Positions 1 through 5,610 of a DNA stretch of 5,610 nucleotides are shown here, piece by piece. The DNA is from Lachnospiraceae bacterium (GTDB lineage Bacteria; Bacillota; Clostridia; Lachnospirales; Lachnospiraceae). A program made the translations under genes and the position numbers. How positions within the stretch are numbered: the stretch's first letter is position 1; every line of letters begins with the position of its first letter. Location: positions 1-5,610 of the forward strand of contig JAFVAA010000756.1 of assembly GCA_017476305.1 (NCBI GenBank). The letters are read 5' to 3'. The notes under the pieces are model-generated. The model was not told the DNA's origin. It worked only from the letters and a program-made list of their open reading frames with translations, and did not search any database.

Positions 1-402
1 GAAATCCAGGATGGCATCGTGGAGATCAAGAGCATTTCCATAGAAGCCGGTTCCCGTACAAAGATTGCCGTTTATGCACATGATGAAAATGTAGATGCTG
101 TAGGCGCTTGTGTAGGTGTCAATGGAAACCGTGTGAATGCGATCGTAGAGGAGCTTCGCGGGGAGAAGATCGATATTATTGACTGGAGTGATGAACCGGG
201 GGTCTTGATCAAGCATGCGCTTAGCCCGGCAGTAGTCGATCTGGTTACGGTAAATGAGGAAGAGAAGACGGCTAAGGTCATTGTTCCGGAGGATCAGCTG
301 TCCCTTGCCATCGGAAAAGAGGGGCAGAATGCAAGATTGGCGGCTAAACTGACCGGATATAAGATCGATATCAAGTGTGAAACAAATGAAGAATTTGAGT
401 AA
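1..402 (+). CDS. nusA: Transcription termination/antitermination factor NusA, C-terminal part (5' end outside window)
   Basis: This is the 3' portion of nusA, open from the first base of the window and ending at TAA 400-402 (133 codons seen). NusA binds RNA polymerase and nascent RNA and modulates pausing, termination and antitermination in the cytoplasm. The visible part carries the two KH RNA-binding domains. KH1 contains the stretch VGACVGVNGNRV with its GxxG loop encoded at 115-126, followed by the family signature ELRGEKIDII. KH2 contains LAIGKEGQNARLAAKLTGY with its GxxG loop encoded at 313-324. The KH1 loop reads GVNG where many NusA proteins have GPKG; the glycines are kept. The protein stops soon after KH2 (…CETNEEFE), so it lacks the C-terminal acidic repeats of the E. 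coli protein, as is usual in Firmicutes. The S1 domain and N-terminal domain must lie upstream. A GTG at 19 is an internal codon, not a start. It is the first gene of the operon segment seen here; ylxR follows after 52 nt. Confidence 0.97.
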   Translation, partial: EIQDGIVEIKSISIEAGSRTKIAVYAHDENVDAVGACVGVNGNRVNAIVEELRGEKIDIIDWSDEPGVLIKHALSPAVVDLVTVNEEEKTAKVIVPEDQLSLAIGKEGQNARLAAKLTGYKIDIKCETNEEFE

Positions 403-454
403 TTGGCTCTGGAACAGGAGATTTACAGACTGTTAGAAAGATGGAGGTGTTGTC

Positions 455-742
455 ATGGGTACAAAGGGCGGAGTTCGGATAAAAAAGACTCCCATGCGTC
501 AGTGTACCGGATGTGGAGAGAGAAAGGAAAAAAAGTCATTGTTTCGAGTGATTCTGACACCGGAAGGAGAAATTTTTTTAGATAGAACCGGAAAGAAAAA
601 CGGTCGGGGCGCATATATATGTAACTCTGTGTCCTGTCTGCAGAGAGCAAGGAAAACAAGGGCTTTAGAACGTTCCTTAAAGGTGACGATACCGGAAAAT
701 GTCTATCAGGAGCTGGAAAAGGAGATGAAGGGTGATGGATAG
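455..742 (+). CDS. ylxR: YlxR (DUF448) family RNA-binding protein, RnpM-type
   Basis: A 95-residue basic protein of the YlxR/DUF448 family, the usual neighbour of nusA. The family signatures are clear: MRQCTGCGERKEKKSLFRVI near the N-terminus and NGRGAYIC around residues 49-56, followed by a second cysteine at 61 and a basic helix. In Bacillus subtilis YlxR has been described as a modulator of RNase P (renamed RnpM); transfer of that role to this protein is inference from family membership. Four cysteines (17, 20, 56, 61) form CxxC and CxxxxC pairs that could in principle bind a metal; the sequence alone does not prove it. The start ATG at 455 has a good ribosome binding site (GGAGGT at 443-448, 6-nt spacer). 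The stop is TAG at 740-742 directly followed by an in-frame TGA, a tandem stop. The last 8 nt overlap the start of ylxQ, which suggests translational coupling. Confidence 0.94.
   Translation: MGTKGGVRIKKTPMRQCTGCGERKEKKSLFRVILTPEGEIFLDRTGKKNGRGAYICNSVSCLQRARKTRALERSLKVTIPENVYQELEKEMKGDG
719..724 (+). promoter_or_regulatory. Ribosome binding site of ylxQ, inside ylxR
   Basis: AAGGAG lies within the last codons of ylxR, 7 nt before GTG 732 and 10 nt before ATG 735. It supports initiation of ylxQ inside the end of ylxR, but it does not decide between the two adjacent start codons. Confidence 0.7.
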
Positions 743-1061
743 TGAGGATGTGCTCCGGTTTCTGGGGCTTGCAAAGAGAGCAGGCCATTTGGTAAGCGGA
801 GAGTTTATGACAGAGAATGCGGTAAGATCCGGTGAGGCGGCACTTGTGGTGATTGCCGGAGATGTATCATCTAATACAGAGAAAAAGTTTAAAAATATGT
901 GTGAATTTTATGAGGTTCCTATCAGAAAGCTTGCGGATAAGGAAAGCTTAGGACATTCTCTGGGCAAGGAATATCGTGCTTCTTTGGCAGTAACTGATGA
1001 AGGCATGGCGAAAACAGTTTTAGAAAAAATGCAAAGAAAAAATGCAAATGGAGGTTTTTAG
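735..1061 (+). CDS. ylxQ: YlxQ, L7Ae/L30e-family RNA-binding (ribosomal-like) protein
   Basis: A 108-residue protein of the L7Ae/L30e/Gadd45 family, known for binding kink-turn RNA, in the standard position between ylxR and infB. Family features seen are the N-terminal [15 protein letters not shown] segment, the [19 protein letters not shown] core strand/loop, and the [19 protein letters not shown] segment typical of the RNA-binding face. The exact cellular role of YlxQ is not established; B. subtilis and enterococcal homologues are simply described as L7Ae-like ribosome-associated or RNA-binding proteins. I chose ATG 735 as start; GTG 732, one codon upstream, is equally open and sits 7 nt after the AAGGAG at 719-724 (ATG 735 is 10 nt after it), so the first residue is uncertain by one. 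The gene overlaps ylxR by 8 nt and ends at TAG 1059-1061, five bases before infB. The ribosome binding site of infB lies within its last codons. Confidence 0.92.
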   Translation: MDSEDVLRFLGLAKRAGHLVSGEFMTENAVRSGEAALVVIAGDVSSNTEKKFKNMCEFYEVPIRKLADKESLGHSLGKEYRASLAVTDEGMAKTVLEKMQRKNANGGF

Positions 1062-1066
1062 AGCGT

Positions 1067-3865
1067 ATGGCAAAAATGAGAATTTATGATATAGCAACCA
1101 GTTTACAGGGGAAATTTCCGGACTTAAAGGGGAAGGAGCTGGTAAATCTCTTAAATGAGAACGGGTTTGAGGTGAAAAGTGTACAGAATAGTATAGAAGA
1201 TGATGCGATCGCATTTTTGATGAAATATTATCATAAAAAAGAGATGGAAGCCAATGCTGCGCTGAAAGCAGGAGAAAAGGCAATGGCAGCACAGGCTGAA
1301 AAAACCGAGAAAAAGGTGAAAAAGGAAAAAACTGCAGCAGAGGGAAGGGCTGCATCAGAGGGAAAGACTGCAGCAGAGGGAAGGGCTGCATTAGACGAAA
1401 AGGAGAGAAAAGCTGATACAGAAAAAGAGGAAAAGTCCAAAGCTGTAAATGCTGAACCTGCTAAAGAAGAAGAGCCGGTGAAGGAAGAGAAGACGGTGGA
1501 AATCGTAAAGGAGAGAGAGGAAGAAAAGGCAAAGAAAGAGAATCCTGCGGGAAATAAGACAGGAAAGGAAGATAAAACGGTAAGTACTGACAGGGCTTCT
1601 GCACAGGAAAAATCTTCTCCAGGTACGAAGCCACAGACTTCTACAGCTCCAAAGAAAGAGAAAAGAGAGGGAGCGGAGAAAAGCGAAAAGCCAAGACGGA
1701 ATGAATATGAGAAGGGTTCCGGTTCCCGCGGTAACGGAAAAGAGGCCGGAAAGGAAAAACGTCAAAATGGATTTCCGAAGGGTGGCCGTGACAATCGTGA
1801 AAACAGGGATCGTGATAATAAAGATGGAAGAAATGGGAATAATTATGGAGGGAATGGAAAGAGGGATTCCAAAAGAAATGCATCTGCTCCTTTAGACAGC
1901 ATGAAGTCCGAGGTGAAGCAGTCCCGCCAGCAGCGTGCAAATAAGGATTCCAGAAGTGCAAAGCAGCGCTATGGAAAGGATAAGAGCAGGGATGATTTTG
2001 ATGATGATTTCTTCGGACAGCAGGCTGGAAAAAAGAAGAAAAAGGATCCGAACAGAAAGGGTGCTTTTATCAAACCGGAGCCGGTAAAGAAAAAAGAAGA
2101 ACAGGATGATGGTATCCGGACGATCACACTTCCGGAGAAGATGACGGTGAAGGATCTTGCCGATGCGATAAAGGTACAGCCATCTGTGGTCATTAAAAAT
2201 CAGTTCATGAAAGGAAATGTGGTAACGATCAATCACGAGCTTACCTTTGAAGAGGCAGAGGAAATTGCTTTGGAGTATAACTGTATCGCAGAGCTGGAAG
2301 AAAAAGTGGATCTGATCGAGGAAATCCTCAAGGAGGATGAAGAGGATGAGGCACTGATGAAAAAACGTCCTCCGGTGGTCTGTGTCATGGGGCACGTCGA
2401 TCATGGAAAGACGTCGCTTCTTGACGCCATTCGTGAAGCACATGTGACAGATAAGGAGGCAGGTGGTATCACGCAGCATATCGGTGCCTATATGACGGAG
2501 ATTGGTGGAGAAAAGATCACCTTTTTAGATACTCCGGGACATGAGGCATTCACTTCCATGCGTATGCGTGGTGCACAGTCTACGGATATCGCTGTTCTCG
2601 TGGTAGCAGCAGATGATGGTGTGATGCCGCAGACGGTAGAGGCGATCAACCATGCAAAGGCTGCAGGAGTAGAGATCATCGTAGCCGTCAATAAGATCGA
2701 TAAGCCGAGTGCCAATGTAGAGAGAGTAAAACAGGAGCTCATGGAGCATGAGCTGGTGGCAGAGGACTGGGGCGGCAGCACGGTATTTGTTCCGGTTTCT
2801 GCTCATACCAAGGAGGGAATAGATCAGCTTCTGGAGATGATTATTTTGACCGCAGAGGTTTTAGAGTTGAAGGCGAACCCGAACAGAAAGGCAAGAGGTG
2901 TCGTAGTCGAGGCACAGTTGGATAAAGGACGTGGTCCTGTGGCTACGGTGCTCGTGCAGAAGGGTACCCTGAGAGTAGGGGATCATATTGCAGTAGGTGC
3001 TGCCTATGGTAAGATTCGTGCGATGATGAATGAAAAGGGACAGAGGCTCACGAAAGCAACTCCGTCCACTCCGGTTGAGATTTTAGGTCTTCATGCCGTT
3101 CCGGATGCTGGTGAAATTTTCATGGCGACGGAAAATGATAAGGAAGCTAGAAATATTGCGGATATCTATATTAATCAGGGCAAGGAGAAGCTTTTAGATG
3201 AGACGAAGTCAAAGCTGACGTTAGACGGCTTATTCTCCCAGATCCAGGCGGGCAATATCAAGGAGCTGAATCTCATTGTGAAGGCAGATGTACAGGGCTC
3301 CGTAGAGGCAATCAAGCAGAGCCTCTTAAAGCTTAGCAATGACGAAGTGGCAGTACGCATTATCCATGGTGGTGTAGGTGCGATCAATTAGTCCGATGTT
3401 TCTCTTGCCAGTGCGTCCAATGCGATTATCATAGGATTTAATGTCCGTCCGGATAATACGGCAAAGGAGATCGCAGAACGCGAGAAGGTGGATGTACGTC
3501 TGTACCGTGTCATCTACAATGCGATTGAGGATATCGAGGCGGCAATGAAGGGAATGCTCGATCCGGAGTATGAAGAGCAGGTCATCGGTCATGTAGAGGT
3601 GCGTCAGATCTTCAAGGCATCCGGCGTGGGTACGATTGCCGGTTCCTATGTACTGGATGGTAAGGTGGTTCGCGGCTCTAAGGTGCGTATCAGCAGAGCC
3701 GGAGAGCAGATCTTCGAGGGTGCGCTTGCGTCCCTGAAACGCTTCCAGGATGATGTGAAGGAAGTGGCAGCAGGCTATGAATGTGGTCTGGTGTTTGAAG
3801 GCTTTCATGATATCGAGGTCGAGGATCAGGTGGAAATTTATATCATGGTCGAGGTGCCGAGATAG
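1067..3865 (+). CDS. infB: Translation initiation factor IF-2, reading frame interrupted by an in-frame TAG
   Basis: IF-2 is the GTPase that brings formyl-Met-tRNA to the 30S subunit and promotes subunit joining. The frame spans 932 positions if TAG codon 775 (3389-3391) is counted as an amino acid. Without readthrough the product ends after residue 774. Domains in order: N-terminal IF2_N-like helices (about 1-55); a long Lys/Glu-rich linker (about 75-345) with a hexapeptide repeat at 89-112 and an Arg/Asn/Gly-rich stretch at 232-270; a second IF2_N domain (about 350-405); the GTPase domain with G1 GHVDHGKT 442-449, G2 GGITQHIG 466-473, G3 DTPGH 488-492, G4 NKID 542-545 and SAHTKEG from 578; beta-barrel domain II (about 610-700); C1 (about 705-810); and C2, the fMet-tRNA-binding barrel (about 830-932). 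The TAG falls in C1 at [22 protein letters not shown], where relatives have Glu. The downstream frame is fully conserved and ends at TAG 3863-3865 with tandem TGA. Start ATG 1067 follows GGAGGT at 1050-1055 (11-nt spacer), inside ylxQ. A truncated product would lack C2, so error, recent mutation or readthrough must be considered. Confidence 0.93.
1331..1390 (+). repeat. Short tandem repeat in the IF-2 linker
   Basis: An exact 24-bp unit (ACTGCAGCAGAGGG followed by AAGGGCTGCA) occurs at 1331-1354 and again at 1367-1390, a period of 36 nt. At protein level it is four hexapeptides, [24 protein letters not shown] (residues 89-112 of IF-2). It lies in the disordered charged linker between the two IF2_N domains, where length changes by slippage in multiples of three are tolerated. 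Confidence 0.85.
3389..3391 (+). other. infB: Premature in-frame amber (TAG) codon within infB
   Basis: The codon between AAT (Asn774) and TCC (Ser776) of the IF-2 frame reads TAG. IF-2 proteins usually carry Glu here (GAI-N/T-E-SD), so a single G-to-T change of GAG explains it. No frameshift or other decay is seen nearby. No good restart exists: the nearest ATG (3396) is out of frame and closes after 12 codons. The in-frame GTG at 3488 has its nearest strong Shine-Dalgarno (AAAGGAG, 3463-3469) 18 nt away and encodes the conserved Val of KVDVRLY. The stop itself is certain in the given sequence; whether it exists in the organism is not. Confidence 0.9.
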
Positions 3866-3884
3866 TGATTTTGGTTCTGGTGCA

Positions 3885-3916
3885 CTGCCTGTGGAAAAAC
3901 AGGAACAGCATTTTTT
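3885..3916 (+). terminator. Hairpin plus T-tract between infB and rbfA, possible weak terminator or attenuator
   Basis: CCTGT (3888-3892) pairs with ACAGG (3899-3903) around a GGAAAA loop. The stem extends by CTG (3885-3887) with CAG (3906-3908) across a 2-nt AA bulge. Two bases later comes a run of six T (3911-3916). This is the layout of an intrinsic terminator, but the stem is short, bulged and only moderately GC-rich, and rbfA, nrnA and truB continue in the same direction just downstream. Partial termination, transcript processing or chance are all possible. Confidence 0.35.
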
Positions 3917-3943
3917 ACACATCAGACCGGAATGAATAAAATG

Positions 3944-3948
3944 AGGAG
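3944..3948 (+). promoter_or_regulatory. Ribosome binding site that fixes the rbfA start
   Basis: AGGAG lies 10 nt before ATG 3959. Two further in-frame ATGs (3932, 3941) lie upstream, but this site overlaps the codon following ATG 3941 and could not serve either of them. The family's usual N-terminus (M-R-x-N-S-I-K) also begins at 3959. Confidence 0.75.
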
Positions 3949-3958
3949 TACCGTGTTT

Positions 3959-4360
3959 ATGAGAAGAAATAGTATAAAATATTCGAGGATGAATGGAGAG
4001 GTGATGCGTGAACTCAGCAGAATCATTGCATATGACATCAAAGATCCGAGAATTCATCCGATGACATCTGTGGTCTCTGTGGATGTGACGGCAGATTTAA
4101 AGTATGCGAAGGTGTATGTCAGTGTGCTTGGCGATGAGGAGGAGAAGAAAAAGACGGAGGCAGGACTAAAAAGTGCGTCTTCCCATATCCGCTCCTGTCT
4201 GGCAAAAAATCTGAACATGAGAAATACACCGGAGCTTACTTTTGTTATGGACGATTCCATAGAGTATGGAGTTTCTATGTCGAAAAAGATCGATGAGATC
4301 AGCCATGGCCATACAGAAAGCATGGAGTCAGATCTTCAGGAGGGAGAAGAGGATATATGA
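3959..4360 (+). CDS. rbfA: 30S ribosome-binding factor A (RbfA)
   Basis: A 133-residue RbfA, the normal family length. RbfA binds the 30S subunit near the 5' end region of 16S rRNA and is needed for late 30S maturation and for growth in the cold. The single KH-like domain is recognisable throughout: RRNSIKYSRMNGEVMRELS at the start, the KDPRIHPMTSVVSVDVTADL strand-helix segment, YAKVYVSVLGDEE, the ASSHIRSCLAKNLNMRNTPEL helix, then FVMDDSIEYGVSMSKKIDEI. A short acidic tail (ESDLQEGEEDI) follows. I chose ATG 3959 over in-frame ATGs at 3932 and 3941 because of the AGGAG at 3944-3948 and the family N-terminus. The 93-nt gap to infB is unusually roomy for this operon and carries a hairpin with a T-tract. 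The stop TGA overlaps the nrnA start as ATGA, indicating translational coupling. Confidence 0.95.
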   Translation: MRRNSIKYSRMNGEVMRELSRIIAYDIKDPRIHPMTSVVSVDVTADLKYAKVYVSVLGDEEEKKKTEAGLKSASSHIRSCLAKNLNMRNTPELTFVMDDSIEYGVSMSKKIDEISHGHTESMESDLQEGEEDI

Positions 4361-5307
4361 GTGATTTAAAGGAAATAGCAAGGGATGCGGAGAGTATTTT
4401 AATTGCCGGTCATGTAAGGCCGGACGGGGATTGTGTAGGTTCCTGTCTCTCGACATATCTGTATCTGAAGAAGATTTTTCCGGAGAAACAGATTGAAGTA
4501 TATCTGGAAACGCTTCCTGAGGTATTTCAGTTCTTAGATGAAAAGAAAATTGTTTCATACGAGGCAGAGGAAAAGGAGGTAGATCTGTTCATCGCACTGG
4601 ATTCGAGTACCACAGACCGGTTAGGGGATGTGGAGCCTCTGTTTTACCGGGCGAAAAAAACGATCTGCGTCGATCATCATATCAGCAACAGAGCATATGC
4701 CGGAGAGAACTATATTGAGCCGGAGGCGAGCTCTACCTGTGAAGTGCTCTATGGGCTGATGGATGAGAACATGATTGATAAGGAAATTGCCATTCCGCTC
4801 TACATAGGGATTATTTTTGATTCGGGTGTATTCCGTTATTCCAATACATCCAGGAGGACACATGAGATCGCGGGGAGACTGATAGAAACAGGAATTCCGT
4901 TTTGGGAATATATTGATAAATGCTTTTATGAAAGAACCTATACGCAGACACAGCTTTTGGGAAGAACTCTGCTCGGAAGCATGCGCGTGATGGATGGAAA
5001 GATCATTGTGGCTTCGATTACCAGGAGAATGTTAGAGTTCTATGAAGCAAAGACAGAGGATATTGACGGGATCGTGGAGCAGATGCGTGTGACCAGAGGG
5101 GTAGAGGTAGCAATTCTTTTACACGAAATCGATGATCAGAAATATAAAGTGAGCATGCGTTCCAATGATTATGTAGACGTTAGCAAGGTGGCTGCATATT
5201 TTGGCGGCGGCGGTCATAAAAAGGCGGCAGGCTGTACGATGCAGGGTTCGGTTCATGATGTCTTTAATAATCTGACGAAGCACATAGAGCCGCAGATGAG
5301 GGCATAG
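4357..5307 (+). CDS. nrnA: NrnA-type DHH/DHHA1 phosphoesterase (nanoRNase / pAp phosphatase)
   Basis: A 316-residue member of the DHH phosphoesterase superfamily, of the NrnA type commonly found between rbfA and truB in Clostridia. Known NrnA proteins degrade very short RNA oligonucleotides and dephosphorylate pAp to AMP using Mn2+. The metal-binding motifs are complete: HVRPDGDCVGS (His19, Asp23, Asp25), LDSSTTDR (Asp82), DHHISN (Asp106-His107-His108) and IIFDSGVFRY (Asp155). The C-terminal DHHA1 substrate domain has RSNDYVDVSKVAAYF and the GGGGHKKAAG loop (Gly283-His287). It is a cytoplasmic enzyme with no signal or membrane segment. ATG 4357 overlaps the rbfA stop by 4 nt; purine-rich AGGAGGGAGAAGAGG lies just upstream within rbfA. 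It ends at TAG 5305-5307. The frame after this TAG stays open for 40 more codons to TGA 5428-5430, which I take as chance. The NrnA call is by motif, length and context; a strict oligoribonuclease or pAp specificity cannot be told from sequence. Confidence 0.93.
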   Translation: MSDLKEIARDAESILIAGHVRPDGDCVGSCLSTYLYLKKIFPEKQIEVYLETLPEVFQFLDEKKIVSYEAEEKEVDLFIALDSSTTDRLGDVEPLFYRAKKTICVDHHISNRAYAGENYIEPEASSTCEVLYGLMDENMIDKEIAIPLYIGIIFDSGVFRYSNTSRRTHEIAGRLIETGIPFWEYIDKCFYERTYTQTQLLGRTLLGSMRVMDGKIIVASITRRMLEFYEAKTEDIDGIVEQMRVTRGVEVAILLHEIDDQKYKVSMRSNDYVDVSKVAAYFGGGGHKKAAGCTMQGSVHDVFNNLTKHIEPQMRA

Positions 5308-5433
5308 CTGCGAACTGCCTGTGCTGCGGGTGCAGCTCCTTTGGAAATGGAAGAATATCAGGTCGTAAATGCAGGGCGGCAAGGGACTTTTGTTCTGTGC
5401 ATTCCTGCTCTGAACAGCAATGGGAGGTGAACG
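5308..5433 (+). other. Intergenic gap between nrnA and truB
   Basis: No gene is supported in these 126 nt. A small perfect hairpin (GCTGC 5323-5327, loop GGGT, GCAGC 5332-5336) lies just after the nrnA stop, with no T-tract, so it is not a standard terminator. TGTTC 5391-5395 could also pair loosely with GAACA 5412-5416 ahead of the truB ribosome binding site. No convincing promoter is visible. Confidence 0.4.
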
Positions 5434-5610
5434 ATGGACGGTATTTTAAATATTTATAAAGAGGCCGGATATACCTCACATGACGTGGTGGCGAAACTTC
5501 GGGGAATATTAAATCAAAAGAAGATCGGTCATACGGGAACCCTGGATCCGGAGGCGACCGGTGTGCTGCCGGTGTGCATCGGTAAGGCGACGAAGGTATG
5601 TGTGCTTTTA
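5434..5610 (+). CDS. truB: tRNA pseudouridine(55) synthase TruB, N-terminal part (3' end outside window)
   Basis: This is the first 59 codons of truB, still open at the window edge. TruB converts U55 in the T-loop of tRNAs to pseudouridine. The N-terminus [18 protein letters not shown] is the family's usual opening (G-x-L-x-x-x-K-P-x-G-x-T-S), with Glu-Ala at positions 10-11 where Pro is common. The catalytic motif [19 protein letters not shown] follows, with the nucleophilic aspartate as Asp38. The next conserved segment, GKATKV, is also present. ATG 5434 has a strong ribosome binding site, GGAGGT at 5423-5428, with a 5-nt spacer. The gene lies 126 nt after nrnA in the same direction and is probably co-transcribed; in many Firmicutes ribF and rpsO follow. 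Confidence 0.96.
   Translation, partial: MDGILNIYKEAGYTSHDVVAKLRGILNQKKIGHTGTLDPEATGVLPVCIGKATKVCVLL

Noticed and set aside
403..585. Open frame beginning at TTG 403 between nusA and ylxR
   Set aside because: It mostly overlaps ylxR in another frame, lacks a ribosome binding site and resembles no known protein.
2330..2359. Internal start of infB at Met431 (ATG 2357) giving a short IF-2 form beginning at the GTPase domain
   Set aside because: AAGGAGG at 2330-2336 is 20 nt away and the nearer GAGG is weak; the acidic codons there (GAG/GAT runs) explain the purine-rich sequence. Known short IF-2 forms start earlier in the linker.
1020..2806. Several long antisense open frames opposite infB, some rich in Phe, Leu and Ser
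   Set aside because: They mirror the Lys/Glu-rich linker and the GTPase domain on the other strand; none has a ribosome binding site or recognisable family.
3396..3434. ATG four bases after the infB amber codon as a restart site
   Set aside because: It is in another frame from IF-2 and closes at TAG after 12 codons, so it cannot restore the C-terminal domain.
3488..3865. Separate small gene starting at GTG 3488
   Set aside because: The sequence is the plain continuation of the IF-2 C1/C2 region in the same frame; the GTG encodes a conserved Val, and the nearest strong Shine-Dalgarno is 18 nt away.
3326..4057. 243-codon antisense open frame opposite the end of infB and start of rbfA
   Set aside because: It lies across two well-supported genes and the gap between them, has no family resemblance and is a shadow of codon bias.
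5308..5430. 40-codon in-frame continuation of nrnA past its TAG
   Set aside because: NrnA is already full length with its DHHA1 domain complete; an open run of this size is not unlikely by chance and the peptide shows no recognisable motif.

Overview
The window is a stretch of the conserved bacterial transcription/translation operon nusA-ylxR-ylxQ-infB-rbfA-nrnA-truB, with every gene on the + strand. The gene order, the DHH phosphoesterase (nrnA) between rbfA and truB, the strong AGGAGG-type ribosome binding sites and the protein sequences point to a low-to-mid GC Firmicute of class Clostridia. It is probably a member of the Lachnospiraceae, but I infer this from sequence feel and not from a search. 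No tRNA, rRNA, CRISPR array, insertion sequence or foreign-looking DNA is visible.

Layout: 1-402 is the 3' end of nusA (both KH domains). 455-742 is ylxR. 735-1061 is ylxQ, overlapping ylxR by 8 nt. 1067-3865 is infB (initiation factor IF-2). 3959-4360 is rbfA. 4357-5307 is nrnA, overlapping rbfA by 4 nt (ATGA). 5434-5610 is the 5' end of truB. The two gaps longer than 60 nt (3866-3958 and 5308-5433) hold no convincing gene. The first has a hairpin followed by six T residues that resembles a weak terminator or attenuator.

The genes serve one theme. NusA controls elongation, pausing and antitermination. YlxR and YlxQ are small RNA-associated proteins. IF-2 places initiator tRNA on the ribosome. 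RbfA matures the 30S subunit. NrnA clears RNA dinucleotides/nanoRNA and pAp. TruB makes pseudouridine 55 in tRNA.

The one striking anomaly is an in-frame TAG at 3389-3391 inside infB, where IF-2 proteins normally have Glu (GAG to TAG would be a single G-to-T change). The frame is otherwise intact on both sides: 774 codons before the TAG and 157 sense codons after it encode a complete, undecayed IF-2. The gene should be essential, and TAG is used as the ordinary stop of four other reading-frame ends here. A sequencing/assembly error or a very recent mutation is therefore the simplest reading; amber suppression is a less likely alternative. Apart from that I see no undescribed system in this window.
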